Assembly (NCBI GenBank): GCA_022508505.1
Contig: JAFLVC010000001.1
Span: 248,001-312,000, forward strand
DNA: 64,000 nucleotides
Reading direction: 5' to 3'
From: Clostridiales bacterium
Lineage (GTDB): Bacteria; Bacillota; Clostridia; Christensenellales; Pumilibacteraceae
This document shows, piece by piece, positions 8,401 to 18,848 of this stretch. Within the stretch, counting starts at the first letter, position 1. Each line of letters begins with the position of its first letter. The position numbers were made by a program, and so were the translations under genes. A model generated the notes under the pieces. The model saw nothing but the letters and a program-made list of their open reading frames with translations. It did not search any database and was not told where the DNA came from.

Positions 8401-11400
8401 CCGTTCGCACCTTCACCTACACGGTGAACAGGGCGACGGCGACGCTCAAAGAAACGAGCAAAACCGATATATACGACCCCGCCAAGCATACGCTTGACTA
8501 TGTGGGCGACGGCACGACCGCCATATTCCAATCGCTTCTCAAAAACGCGAGCCTTCCCGGAATCGACCTTCCCACGTATCTCAACGTCAAAATAGACACC
8601 ATAACGAAGCAGGGCTCGGGCGACGTTTCCGACGTAAACGCAGTCGGAACGTACGAGTTCAGATTCACAATAGACAAAACGTTCGGCGAGTGGTACAACT
8701 ACGATCTCGACGGCTCGCTTGTGTATACGCTCGTCGTAAAACCCGCGTCGCTCACTGCGCCCGTGTTTATCGACAGCTATACCTATGACGGCGCAACCCA
8801 TTCGCCGTACGAGTTTATTACCGAGGACTGGCTGAAAGTCTACGACACAAGCAAAAAGAACTTGTCGTTTACCATAACGTTTAAGGACGGGTCGGTAAGC
8901 AACATGCGCGACGCAGGCACATACACGATCGCGATTGAGCCCGCAAACAACTATTCGTGGGAAACGGGCGTCGGCACCGACGGCGTCGTCACCGTCACGT
9001 TCGAGATCAAGCAGCTCAAGGTCATACTTTCCTGGATCCTCGAGAGCGAGTACGACGGTTCGGCGAAAACCCCGAGCGTCACGATTACCAACAAGGTGTC
9101 GGGCGACGATCTCCGCGTCGTTTTCGACGTCGAATCGGCAACCGTTGCGGGCAGCCACAAGTTTACCGTGACGAGCCTCGACGGCACTTCCAAAGACAAC
9201 TACACCATAACGGGCGCGAGCGATCTTTCAAAAGACTTTGTCATCCGCAAAAGGGCGATAACGGTCCCCGCCTTCACGCAGTACGTAAAGGATTTCAGCG
9301 GCGCGAACCAAGAAGTGACGGTTTACAAAGAGGGCTCGTTGCTCCCTCAACACATGCAAATCAATGTGTCGATGAGCGCGCTGTTCGATTACGTGCTCAC
9401 CGGCGCGTATCCTTCCGAATGGTTCACCGAAGCGGGCGACAGCGTACCGAGCTTAACCGTAGATCGGAGCCTGTTCAACCTCGACACCGGCAAATTGACG
9501 GTGAGAGAGGCCGGAGTTTATACATTGGTGCTCACGCTCAAAGCGGACGCCAAAGCCAATTACTGCTTGGCAGAAGAAGCGCAGTACGACTTTGAGCTTA
9601 GCTCGGATAAAGCGGGTTACTACACCACGGGAACGATCAACGCGGCGCAAATCAATCGCTATGCCGCTACGCCGCCGTCCTTTGCGGACGTCCGCGCGAT
9701 GGAGTTTACCAATTACAAAGCGACGGCGATTGAGGACATAATCACCGCATACATCGCGGGCCTGCCGACGACGCCCACCGTCGGCTACGGCAAGATCGTG
9801 AAAAAGTCCGAGGATAGCGACGAATATGAATATAAAACGCCGCAGGATCATCAGATGGGCGGCGATTCCGACGACGCAATCGGATTCTACTATGTGATAC
9901 TTTCGTTCGAAGCAGATAAGTACAACTATGTGTGGAAAGAGGTCGTGCCCGATCCCGTAAAAGAAGCGGGCGGCTTCTTGGGCACCCCTTACGTCTACCG
10001 CGGCAGTGCATCCATCGAACATTACAACTCCGTTAAGGGAGCGTACACTTATCTGCATTACGCGATTACCGCCACGCAGATAAACATCGGAGTCGAAGTA
10101 ATAAACGACTTTATGTTCGGCGACAACGGCGAGGGTTACGTCGACGAGAAAGGCGTAAAGACAGGCGACAATGATCACCGTGTCTACACCGACAACCATA
10201 ACGAACCGGGACAGTCGAGGTACGCATTCGGCTTTAAGATTTTAACACAAATTGACAACCTCGAGATTGAGACTATCGAGTACAAATTCTACAAGAAGAG
10301 CAACCGTGACGAGCAAATATCGGCTCTCGTAAACGGCTTGCCTTGGCATGCAGACACGTACGTCGCGGAGATTTCCATTGAATTCAAACAGCCCGAGGGC
10401 TACACGGCGTATCAGACCTGGACGAATTCGGAGACGTTTACGATAAGACCGCTCAAAGCGACAGTTAGGTGGGAGTACAATTATGAAGGCGCCAAGACCG
10501 CCAATCCCAACGACACGATAAGCGATCTTCCTTTCGTGGCGGAAGCGTACAAGTTCACGCCCGTTCTTACCAATATTCCCGTAGCGAGTTTAAGCAACGT
10601 AGACGCCGAGAAGCTGGAAAAGCCTAAGCTCACGACCGACCAAAGCGATTTGCGCAACGTGCTCGCCGAGGGCGAAAAGCATTACATCAAGGTTACGCAC
10701 GTCGACAGCTCCGATTACACTTGGGAAACCGACGAGACAATACTCTACGCCACAATCAAGCCCGAAACGATAAGAGTTGTGGGCAGAGAAGTCACCGACC
10801 ATATTTACGGCAACTCGCTTGACGACTACGACGATTGCTATGTTGCGCCGTCGAGCGAGATTTACGGCAATGATACGCAAAAGGCGGCGGAGCTTCTTTA
10901 TACTCGCATAGAAAACGCGGAAGGCGACCCTGTTACGCGCCACCTCGACGCAGTGGTGGGCGGAACGTACTTTATCGTGCCGTATATCAGAGTGGGCGTA
11001 ACAGGCTGGCGCAACTACGTGCTCGACGTCTCGGACGGCTACAAGGCGGCATTTACCGTAGTTAAGCGCGACATAACCGTCACGATCATAAAGAGCGTGG
11101 AAAGCGTTTACGGCGTGGACGGCGTAAACCTCAACGACGTAAGCAAAGGCGTTTTCGCGGTGAGCGATTACGATCTTCCCGACGGCGTCCTGCCCGGTCA
11201 GGTGTTCACGATTTCCACGAGCGCGGACGGCGGTGCGATAACAAACCGCACTCCCGTAGGCGTCTACGACTTTACCTGCACGCTTACCGACGAGGCAAAG
11301 GCAAACTACGTTGACTTTACGGCGGGCGAGACCTTTATCGTCGGCGAATTTAAGTACACGGTGAGTGAGGCGGCGCTTCTCGGCACCGACGGCTTGCCCA

Positions 11401-14400
11401 AATCCTACAGTCACGTTTACACCGCGCAAGAGCATAAGCTCTACATTTTCCCGCAAGAGAAGATGGACGGCGTCACCACCGTCGACGGAAGCGCCGTCAC
11501 TTGGACCTTCCAAGTCAACGGCACGGTCGAAGGCAGCTGGAAGCCCGTTTCCGAGCTTTCGGTAATCGACGTGTGCGACGACACCTACTACTTCAAGGCG
11601 GAAGCGGCAAACCACACGACGTACCAATTCGACATTGCCGTCTCGATTACGAAAAAGACGCTCACCGTCGCAATGAAGTTTGAAATCTTCTACGGCGAGC
11701 AAACCGAATGGATGCTGGAAAACTGCGCGTACAAGACGGAGCTTTCCGACCTGTGGCTTGAGACCGGCATTTACACGGTTACGACTGCTTTCTGCAGCGA
11801 GGCCGACGAAAGGGCGTTCTACGCCGGCACTCTCGTTACGGACGGCTCGTTCAGCTACAAGTATTCGAGCGAAGACAATAAGTACGAGAGACTGACTTCG
11901 GAAGCGGGCGACAGCTATCCGCTCACCTTCGTCGGCGAAAGCCTCAAGTGCACGAACTATTCCTTCGAGGGCGACGGCACCGTTACCGTCGTGCCCCTGC
12001 CCATAGTGGTTACGGTCACCAACAAGGAGTTGTTCAGCACTAAGTATCTGTCGCCGCTTGTTACGCCCGAGATAACAGTCGAGGTGGCAAGCGCGGCGGT
12101 TTCCACCAAGGGCGACGGCAGCTTGATTTCGCTCGACGGCATAACCAAAGAAAACGCGTACGTAATCAAGGGCTACGACCCGCAGGAAGTCGGCGATTAT
12201 CAGTTTACCGTGGAAGCGACAAAGAACTTCACGTTCGAAACGCTCACCGTCGACTACAAGGTCACTCACGCAGACAACGGCTTTACGGACGACGGCTACC
12301 ACCTGTTCAGCGACGAGAACTCGACATCGACCGACGAAGGCGCGGCTCCGCAGGCGTGGACGTACGGCGACCGCGAGGACGGCGTCAACCCCGACGGCTA
12401 CGACGTCGGCGGCAAGCACGCTCTTACCGACATAGACACGGTAGGCAAGGAAGAATATCTCGTAATCACGCTGGAAAGAAACGGCGTAACGGTCTTCAAG
12501 ATTAACGTAGATAATAAGGATTACCCCGTCGCTCAAATATACGACGCGCTTAAAAACGAGTTTAACAGCACGTGGTCGAACAGACTGTTCACCGTTGGCG
12601 ACTATCACATCTCGTTTGTCATGGCGCAGTCCAAGAACTACGAGGGCTTTACTCACGACGAGTACTTTACGATAGGCAAGGCGAAGCTTCTCGTCACGGC
12701 GAGCGCGCCCGACGTCGTGTACGGCGAGGACGCCGAGTTTGTCGTCAACTTCAACGGCCTTGTCAATAACGGTACGGCGGGACGCGAGGACCTCAGCTAT
12801 GCCGTCGGCGGCGAGGATAATTACAACAAAGTCATATCCTTGGATAGCTGGACGATCACCAACTACGAAAAGGGCAAAAACGTCGGCACGTACGCCTTGA
12901 CGATAACCGACAAGAAGAACAATCAGGCGCTCTTTGCCAACTACGAGTTGGTTTATGACGAACAGGGCGACGTAACCGTCGTAGAGCGCAAGGTTCTCGT
13001 CACAATAGGCGACGTCTCCAGCCACTACATGTTTATCGGCGCATACGAAGGAAACGACTTCTATCCGAGCTACAAGGTTGAGGACCCGGCGAATCTCGAT
13101 ATTGTCGTCACCGTCAACGAAGCTCCCGGCTATTACGGCTACTATAACGACGACCGTCCGTTCGACGTCCGCACCACCGCTTGGAAGCCGTATACCGGCG
13201 ACAGCTCGGGTAGAAACGTCACCGAGTCGGTGGGCAAGTATCCCATTTACATCGTCTTTAAGGAAGGGGACTACGCGACGAACTACATTATCGAGTTCGA
13301 AGGCTGCCATTTCAATAAGAAAGACGGAAACGCAATCGGTGCTGCAGGCGCAAGCACAATCAACAACGCCGGTACGTACGAGATTAAGCCCGCGCAAATC
13401 CGCATGAGCGTTGACGGTCCGTATTACTACGACGAAAGCAAAACGACTTACGAAAAATACAAGTCTACCGCCGAAGGTCTTGTCTACGACGGATATGCCA
13501 AGCATTATTTCGCAACGCCGCAATTCGGCAACTTCAAGGATTTGGTGCCCAATCAGGAAGAGCTCAAGTGCGACGCGATTTATTTCAGCGCCAAAGGCGA
13601 TTTGGAAGGCGCGCCGAAGGATATCGGTTCTTACAGGGTTCGCTTCTCCCAGTCGGGCGCAAACTCCAACTTTGAAGAAATCGCAGATTCCTGGTTGCAG
13701 TTTGATATAAGCGCCAAAGCGCTTGGCACGGGCGACCTTGCGCAGGCGCAGACGTACACCGGCAAAGACGAAAAGCTCGAGTTTGACATAACGCTCGGCG
13801 GCATCTCCATCTTCGAATCGGTAAAGGGTCTTGTCGCCGACGGAAAGATAACCGTCGGATTGACGGCGGAGGAGCTCGAAGTCAACAAGAACAACGGGCT
13901 GCGCACGAGCCTGCCCAATGAGTACGTCATAGACGGTAACAAGATAACGGTCAAGGTCACCGAGGCGGGTATCTACAGGCTGACGGTTACGCTTCTTGAG
14001 GGCGGCAACTACAGCTTTAACGACACGATGACCGTCGAGTACGTGCTCACCGTCAACCGCATGAAGATTTCCGCGTGGGCGGTAAACAAGACCGTTCAGT
14101 ACGGCACCGATAACGACCTTACCAAGTACACTCCCGACAGCTACTTCAGCGGCTTCGAGGCGCTGTATGCAACCTACACCGACGACGCCAACCCTCGTCC
14201 GAGCACGACAGGCGCCAACCTGCAACCGATTATCGCGAAGAACATCGCCGCAGGTTATTTCACGGTGACCTTCTTCTACGACGGCACGGCATATTCGAAT
14301 TCCGCGGTCAAGGGCTCCACGTTCACAATCGATTTGAAGGTCGACGCTCTTAACTTCGAAGTCAAGTATTTGAACACCAACGCCGAGAAGTATGACAAGG

Positions 14401-17400
14401 GATATAAGGCGACGCTGACGGTCGAGGCGAGAGATATCGATCTCGACATCTTGGAAGCTATAAAGAATATCATTAAGGTAACCTACCACAACGGCGATCC
14501 CGCTTGGAACTCCAATCACGAGAGCATGCTCAACGAAGAGTTCGGCAAAGCGCTTTCGACATACCTACGCACGACGCCGAACGGTCAGAAGGCATTCGGC
14601 TCGAGGACCGATTTGGGAATTGCCGCTCTCCAGCCTTACATCAAAATCGACGGCGAAAACGGGCGCAACATCTTCAACGTAAATAAGTATCCGCTTGACT
14701 TCATTATCGGAAACGCCAACTTCAACGCGATGTTCAACTACAACGGCAAGTCGTACGGCAGCGACGACAATAGGCTGGAATACGAGATAACGAAGGCTAC
14801 GCTTAGAGTTCGTGTGCACGCGTACGGCGACACGGTTTACAACGAAGGCGACGAGAGACTGTCCGTAACCTACGGTGACGCCGACACCGAAATCAAGTAC
14901 GTCATACTGTTCGACGGCTGGCTGGGCAACGACACGTCCGACAGCCTCAGCCGCTACAACGCGACCGTATCCTACACGAAGGACGGCAAGCCGTATACGC
15001 CGTACGTCAGCCACGTCGGCGAGGTGTACGATATAACCGTCGTGTACGACGATGACGATCCTCTGCACAACTACGCAATCAATTACGTGACGTCATATCT
15101 CGACATAACCTCGCGCGAGATTTACCTCTACAAAGACAACTTTGTAGACGACGATCCCACGACCAAGAGGCTGGACAGCAGAGTGTACACCGAGGATGCA
15201 AGCGGCACATATCCCGACTACCACAATGGTATCTACGGTGCGGAAATGCCCGCCAAGATAACCTTCGACGGCTTTACAACGAGCGAAGAATACGCGCCCA
15301 AGCACGACGAAAGGTACAGCACCAAAACGCTTAAGGACGGCGGCAAGGTATATCAGGAGGAAGGCGACGCGCCTCGCGTCGTCGGCGACTACACTGTCGA
15401 CATCACGCTCCGTAAAAACGGCATCGGCACCGACAACTACGACTACGTGTTTGCCGGCAATGCCAAGACGGTGCAGTACGCCTATGAGATCACGCAGAGG
15501 GTAATCGACATAGAATGGCAGCGCAACGCCATAGATCCCGACGAAATGAAGTCGGGCGTGTCCAACCGCGTGGCGCTGTACCAAAAGGACATCATGACGA
15601 TATCGTCCTTCGCGCTCGGCGAGAGCGAGTATTCCAAGGACGGGCTCATTATCGACGAGCACAACAACGGTCTCACGTTTACTCCCACCGAGGCTGGCAC
15701 GTACCGCTTGACGATCGTCTTGATCGATACCGCCACGCACAACTACCGCTGGAAGAAGACCGAAGACGCGATGTTCGCCATAGTGTTCAAGGTAAACAGC
15801 GACGGCATTGCGATTATTTCCGAATATAAAATCGCCGACTGGACGTACGGCTCCGCGCCGTCCACGCCGTCCGCCAAGCTCATCGACACCGGCAATAAAG
15901 AGATTTCCAACGTCTCGCTCGTGTTCGAGTATATGCGCGTGGAAAAAGCGGGAGAGGGCAGGAAGAACGGCGCAATCGCCGCCTCGTCGCTGTACGACTA
16001 CATCATTACCCCCGCGTTCAGCGCGAGCATGCCCACCAACGCAGGCGAGTACCTCATGCGCGTCAGCTTTGTCGGCAACAGGGATTACGACCCCGCGGAC
16101 ACCGTGTACTACCTGTTCGTCATCAACAAGAAGCAGATCGGCGAGGTCTATCTCGACGAGGCAAGCAGCGACACCGTTTACGAGGAAACCAACGGCGCGA
16201 TCAGCATAACCGCATCCATAGTCGGCTACGACGCGGAAGCGTTTAGCGTAATAAGCTCGGACGCGCAGTACACCGTCGAAACCGTTTCGGACGGCGGCGC
16301 CGCTTCCTACAAGTTCACGCTCACCGCTAACAGAGTGAGCGCCGAAGGCTTCAAGCTCAAGCTCCGTCTCAACAATTCGGATAACTTCGTGTATCTCGGC
16401 TCCAACCTCGACGGCACCGATATAATCATAATTTGGAAGGTCGAAGCGGCGGACAACAACACCGTGACGTTTGACGACAGCGCGAACGGCCTATACAAGT
16501 CCACCTACGGCGACAGCTACACGCTGACCGTCAATCCCCGTTACCAAGTCGGCAGCTCGACCGTGTATTCGTACATCTTGCTCTCCAAAGCCGAATCGGA
16601 CAATAACGGCGGTTACACCAACCCCGAGACCGATTGGCAGAGCGGCCTTCCTACGCACGCGGGCGAGTACATCATTCGCGTTCGCAGCGGCAGCGTCGAC
16701 GGCAACTACAACACGGCTGTGGCTTACCACGAGTACGTCATCGATAAGGCTACGCTTACCGTTATGGCAAGCGGCTCGGTAGTGTACGGCCTGTTCTCCG
16801 GCAGCGTAAACGTCAAGCCGTACTCGACGTTCGAGCTTATCAACGCCGAGGCCGAGCTCAAGTACTCCGACACGATATCGGCGCTCACAAACGAGATCGG
16901 TATTACAATCGACTACACCGTCAAGGGCTTTTCCACGACCGGCTATTGGGCGGCAGGGGATTACGAGTTCACGTTTACCGCTACCACGGCAGACTACTAC
17001 ATCGTCTGCGTGACGGGCGTGTTCACCGTAAACAAAGCGACGTTGCGCGTCACGATCGGCAACAACTCGTGGTCGTTCTACAGCAAGCCTATAAACTACT
17101 CCGACGTGACGATAGACGTTTACGGCTTGGTCGACGAAGCCAACGAGCGTGATTTGTATATTTCCAATATCAAGGGCGCGCTTGACATCGACGCGACAAG
17201 CTCGAGTAACGTAAATATCTACACGCTGTATGTAGACCTCGCCAAGTTCGACGAGATCTTTGCCAAGAGCAACTACGTGCTCGAAGTCACCAACGGCTTG
17301 TACGAGATTAGGAAGCTCCCCGTAACGGTCGTCATGGACCACGGCGGCTACTACTACGGTCAAACGCCGATATACCCGAGCTATATCGGAGTGTTCGACG

Positions 17401-18848
17401 GCGAAGATGAAATCAAAGGCTTCGACTTGACGCTCTTCACCATTTTCTACGGCGGAAGCCTTGTCGCGCCTACCGACGCCGGTAGCTACGGCTATACGGT
17501 GTCTATCGCGGCGGATTGCAACTACGAGCTCGCTATGCCTGTCGGCGGCGTATTCGAGGTCAAGAAGATTATGCTCGATCCGAACGCCGTCGTGTTCGAA
17601 ACGGTGTATTACGACGGCACCGTCAAGGCGCCTAAGGTCATCGCCATTTCGGGCGGCGACTTCGACGAGGAAGACTTCGACATCGCGTACGAGGGCGCTT
17701 GGGACAGAGCGGGCGTCGTGTACTACATCATACTGACGCTGAAGAACGTCAACAACACGGCGTGGATAGGTTCGGACGGCGCGGTTCTGCGCATGACCTA
17801 CACGATAAGCCGCGGCACCAACGACCTCGTGCCCGAAAAGGAAGGCGGCGAGCCCACCATCTCGATCACCAACTGGACGTACGGCGAGTATTCGGCTTCT
17901 GTCAATGCGCCGTCGGCAAAGACGAGGTTCGGCGCCGCCGACATCGTTTACGAGTACTCGGCGGACTGCGATTCCTGGTTCCTCATAATCGGCGACAAGC
18001 CGGCGGGCGATTACTACGTGCGCGCCGTCGTGTACGGAACGACCGACTACGAGACGTTCTACAGCGAGCCCGTCAAGTTCACCATTTGGCAGGTTAAGCT
18101 CGGCGCGCCCGTACTCCACGTCATTTCGGAGGGCGCGGGCAAGAACGACACCTACACCTCGGAAGAGCTCAGCTTCAGCATCACCGGCGTAGACTTCGAG
18201 CTCATGAACGTTTCCTACAACGGCAGCGTGCGCCTCAACGGCAATACCGTCACCGCTTACGCGGTTGCGGCGGGCAGCTACGTCGTGCGCATTTCAATCA
18301 AGAACGCCAACTACACCTGGGCGGATACCGTCAAGGTCGACGAGGACGGCAACGCTCTCCTCGAGTGGACGGTCAAAAAGCAGAAGGTCGCCATCCCTAC
18401 GCACAACGACGAAACGTTCATCATCAACGGCACGCTTCTAAAGTACCTGCCGAATGGGTTTAACTCCAAGATCATGTCGATAACAGGCAACCGCGCAGCG
18501 TACGGCGGCAAGTTTACCGCGACCGTAACGCTCCGCGACACCGACAACTACGAGTGGGCGGACGGCACGACAAGGGCGATAACCTTCACTTGGGAGGTTG
18601 TCGGCGCCAACACCGTGTTCATCGTCGTGATGAGCGTTCTGGGCGGCCTCTGCGGCGCGGCGGCAATCGTGGCGCTCGTGCAGTTCATTCGTTACCGCAA
18701 ACGCGAAAAGGCGAATGCGGCGACGGCGGGCGCGAGCGGCGGCACAGGCAACGGAGACACAGGCAACAATGAGTCCGAAGGGAACGACAGCTCCGACAAA
18801 GGCAGCTCGGACGACAAGACTGAGAGCAGCGCGGAGGGTAAAGAATAA
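5478..18848 (+). CDS. Giant MBG-type repeat surface protein (4456 residues)
   Basis: A GTG start preceded by GGGAGGG. Residues 1-35 form a signal peptide ending in FPAIA. Most of the protein is a long series of ~80-100-residue beta-sandwich units like the MBG/YDG repeats of bacterial adhesins. Recurrent motifs include YDG at strand starts (SEYDGSAKTPSV), TYGD/VYGED starts, AGTYT and VGTY strand ends, and NY.W/NYTW cores. Near the C-terminus comes one membrane helix (about 4375-4400; FIVVMSVLGGLCGAAAIVAL), basic residues and a Gly/Ser/Asp/Glu-rich cytoplasmic tail. It is therefore an extracellular fibre-like or adhesive protein anchored by its own helix; no sortase motif was seen. Its stop overlaps the start of the next gene (TAATG). 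Confidence 0.9.
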   Translation: MKSRTSLFSKIVCTVVMAALLATMLFVVGFPAIAEEEDGAAKTYTLESVEVVQNDGYVFSDNQKVENLRYVVTVTAVYTEVVPEPEPEGDGESEPTTAVPETIRRVLTYSEKTGDMSYKATTGETVAFAFGINEITATVTPPAGDATFGGEAVEGKLSGITIQSGSSRDKVGIWAEYIGTGELETWSPTPGTGDFAVYYLYSDGRSGKEVGDGAMTGNLYKITGNLFPNNVSDFSDFKDGDTYSVDVAIESVPESDRDPVYTTTARIPNITYRDPEYINPVLSAPDSKLAQQTAMKDVDLTGVTVALGTDMFDTRDIALSVFSKGSYTIKFYKTNADARSQTNGVDDMIVGYTACRITFTYVREGQANLSATGIFSVEIIPAVIHMPTFPTVNVIDYYDGVSLSITDLDYSNEVTTLPVIDVEVSGAGVSPSDYVVDPVELPNPIKITFKKPGLKYTIKLLLTNPTNSGNYQWGTNMQGSVVMREDSVLTYEAQVNKSTLLITSPTNSKITWEYGKYSEFIGPTVTAKVVSNPADKSSVVGSNIVFHYITTETDPNGGAYESDEDNGLPTAGYYHLLFREKTTEEFTDKVPTKVGKYQAIIVTHESQIWRSSRDYKLKNGQLVPNDGTVTSENEKAEFILEVTITPVVVDSTQLLRTTGFQYNRYTMYTKSVTLASSDSILKEDYKYVFVDDSGSRRTAAPLTIDFDYTDTKGIKSSPMSIKYAGKYVVNVTLTDDNFVFDSIPAGDTYYTTTPKPQRTPKSELTVNVTQVTIVPTVSSQDSWVYGSTSITNSAFTPSLGVGSMYAKVAGPTFYKTSSYTTSDTEVNIADSYKWGVGRYYAKFTTEYIYSSGDGQYDEQEKNSCVFNYGGTYFDITQRELDPTLADGAPTYDHSEHSVTVSGYDAIVNDDKPIKMTVTYAGLTSLPVISYDDRSNTFKVKNAGTYTVTLTVDDPNYIFKVTPPEEEEEAAPNADTVRTFTYTVNRATATLKETSKTDIYDPAKHTLDYVGDGTTAIFQSLLKNASLPGIDLPTYLNVKIDTITKQGSGDVSDVNAVGTYEFRFTIDKTFGEWYNYDLDGSLVYTLVVKPASLTAPVFIDSYTYDGATHSPYEFITEDWLKVYDTSKKNLSFTITFKDGSVSNMRDAGTYTIAIEPANNYSWETGVGTDGVVTVTFEIKQLKVILSWILESEYDGSAKTPSVTITNKVSGDDLRVVFDVESATVAGSHKFTVTSLDGTSKDNYTITGASDLSKDFVIRKRAITVPAFTQYVKDFSGANQEVTVYKEGSLLPQHMQINVSMSALFDYVLTGAYPSEWFTEAGDSVPSLTVDRSLFNLDTGKLTVREAGVYTLVLTLKADAKANYCLAEEAQYDFELSSDKAGYYTTGTINAAQINRYAATPPSFADVRAMEFTNYKATAIEDIITAYIAGLPTTPTVGYGKIVKKSEDSDEYEYKTPQDHQMGGDSDDAIGFYYVILSFEADKYNYVWKEVVPDPVKEAGGFLGTPYVYRGSASIEHYNSVKGAYTYLHYAITATQINIGVEVINDFMFGDNGEGYVDEKGVKTGDNDHRVYTDNHNEPGQSRYAFGFKILTQIDNLEIETIEYKFYKKSNRDEQISALVNGLPWHADTYVAEISIEFKQPEGYTAYQTWTNSETFTIRPLKATVRWEYNYEGAKTANPNDTISDLPFVAEAYKFTPVLTNIPVASLSNVDAEKLEKPKLTTDQSDLRNVLAEGEKHYIKVTHVDSSDYTWETDETILYATIKPETIRVVGREVTDHIYGNSLDDYDDCYVAPSSEIYGNDTQKAAELLYTRIENAEGDPVTRHLDAVVGGTYFIVPYIRVGVTGWRNYVLDVSDGYKAAFTVVKRDITVTIIKSVESVYGVDGVNLNDVSKGVFAVSDYDLPDGVLPGQVFTISTSADGGAITNRTPVGVYDFTCTLTDEAKANYVDFTAGETFIVGEFKYTVSEAALLGTDGLPKSYSHVYTAQEHKLYIFPQEKMDGVTTVDGSAVTWTFQVNGTVEGSWKPVSELSVIDVCDDTYYFKAEAANHTTYQFDIAVSITKKTLTVAMKFEIFYGEQTEWMLENCAYKTELSDLWLETGIYTVTTAFCSEADERAFYAGTLVTDGSFSYKYSSEDNKYERLTSEAGDSYPLTFVGESLKCTNYSFEGDGTVTVVPLPIVVTVTNKELFSTKYLSPLVTPEITVEVASAAVSTKGDGSLISLDGITKENAYVIKGYDPQEVGDYQFTVEATKNFTFETLTVDYKVTHADNGFTDDGYHLFSDENSTSTDEGAAPQAWTYGDREDGVNPDGYDVGGKHALTDIDTVGKEEYLVITLERNGVTVFKINVDNKDYPVAQIYDALKNEFNSTWSNRLFTVGDYHISFVMAQSKNYEGFTHDEYFTIGKAKLLVTASAPDVVYGEDAEFVVNFNGLVNNGTAGREDLSYAVGGEDNYNKVISLDSWTITNYEKGKNVGTYALTITDKKNNQALFANYELVYDEQGDVTVVERKVLVTIGDVSSHYMFIGAYEGNDFYPSYKVEDPANLDIVVTVNEAPGYYGYYNDDRPFDVRTTAWKPYTGDSSGRNVTESVGKYPIYIVFKEGDYATNYIIEFEGCHFNKKDGNAIGAAGASTINNAGTYEIKPAQIRMSVDGPYYYDESKTTYEKYKSTAEGLVYDGYAKHYFATPQFGNFKDLVPNQEELKCDAIYFSAKGDLEGAPKDIGSYRVRFSQSGANSNFEEIADSWLQFDISAKALGTGDLAQAQTYTGKDEKLEFDITLGGISIFESVKGLVADGKITVGLTAEELEVNKNNGLRTSLPNEYVIDGNKITVKVTEAGIYRLTVTLLEGGNYSFNDTMTVEYVLTVNRMKISAWAVNKTVQYGTDNDLTKYTPDSYFSGFEALYATYTDDANPRPSTTGANLQPIIAKNIAAGYFTVTFFYDGTAYSNSAVKGSTFTIDLKVDALNFEVKYLNTNAEKYDKGYKATLTVEARDIDLDILEAIKNIIKVTYHNGDPAWNSNHESMLNEEFGKALSTYLRTTPNGQKAFGSRTDLGIAALQPYIKIDGENGRNIFNVNKYPLDFIIGNANFNAMFNYNGKSYGSDDNRLEYEITKATLRVRVHAYGDTVYNEGDERLSVTYGDADTEIKYVILFDGWLGNDTSDSLSRYNATVSYTKDGKPYTPYVSHVGEVYDITVVYDDDDPLHNYAINYVTSYLDITSREIYLYKDNFVDDDPTTKRLDSRVYTEDASGTYPDYHNGIYGAEMPAKITFDGFTTSEEYAPKHDERYSTKTLKDGGKVYQEEGDAPRVVGDYTVDITLRKNGIGTDNYDYVFAGNAKTVQYAYEITQRVIDIEWQRNAIDPDEMKSGVSNRVALYQKDIMTISSFALGESEYSKDGLIIDEHNNGLTFTPTEAGTYRLTIVLIDTATHNYRWKKTEDAMFAIVFKVNSDGIAIISEYKIADWTYGSAPSTPSAKLIDTGNKEISNVSLVFEYMRVEKAGEGRKNGAIAASSLYDYIITPAFSASMPTNAGEYLMRVSFVGNRDYDPADTVYYLFVINKKQIGEVYLDEASSDTVYEETNGAISITASIVGYDAEAFSVISSDAQYTVETVSDGGAASYKFTLTANRVSAEGFKLKLRLNNSDNFVYLGSNLDGTDIIIIWKVEAADNNTVTFDDSANGLYKSTYGDSYTLTVNPRYQVGSSTVYSYILLSKAESDNNGGYTNPETDWQSGLPTHAGEYIIRVRSGSVDGNYNTAVAYHEYVIDKATLTVMASGSVVYGLFSGSVNVKPYSTFELINAEAELKYSDTISALTNEIGITIDYTVKGFSTTGYWAAGDYEFTFTATTADYYIVCVTGVFTVNKATLRVTIGNNSWSFYSKPINYSDVTIDVYGLVDEANERDLYISNIKGALDIDATSSSNVNIYTLYVDLAKFDEIFAKSNYVLEVTNGLYEIRKLPVTVVMDHGGYYYGQTPIYPSYIGVFDGEDEIKGFDLTLFTIFYGGSLVAPTDAGSYGYTVSIAADCNYELAMPVGGVFEVKKIMLDPNAVVFETVYYDGTVKAPKVIAISGGDFDEEDFDIAYEGAWDRAGVVYYIILTLKNVNNTAWIGSDGAVLRMTYTISRGTNDLVPEKEGGEPTISITNWTYGEYSASVNAPSAKTRFGAADIVYEYSADCDSWFLIIGDKPAGDYYVRAVVYGTTDYETFYSEPVKFTIWQVKLGAPVLHVISEGAGKNDTYTSEELSFSITGVDFELMNVSYNGSVRLNGNTVTAYAVAAGSYVVRISIKNANYTWADTVKVDEDGNALLEWTVKKQKVAIPTHNDETFIINGTLLKYLPNGFNSKIMSITGNRAAYGGKFTATVTLRDTDNYEWADGTTRAITFTWEVVGANTVFIVVMSVLGGLCGAAAIVALVQFIRYRKREKANAATAGASGGTGNGDTGNNESEGNDSSDKGSSDDKTESSAEGKE

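Noticed and set aside
10590..14519. 1309-codon open frame on the minus strand inside the giant repeat gene
   Set aside because: It is a shadow of the plus-strand gene caused by codon bias (GAC, GTC, TAC). The translation is Val/Arg-rich with no domain, and the plus frame has a signal peptide and clear repeats.
16491..18119. 542-codon minus-strand frame in the same gene
   Set aside because: Same cause; no ribosome site, no recognisable domain, fully within the coding repeat gene.
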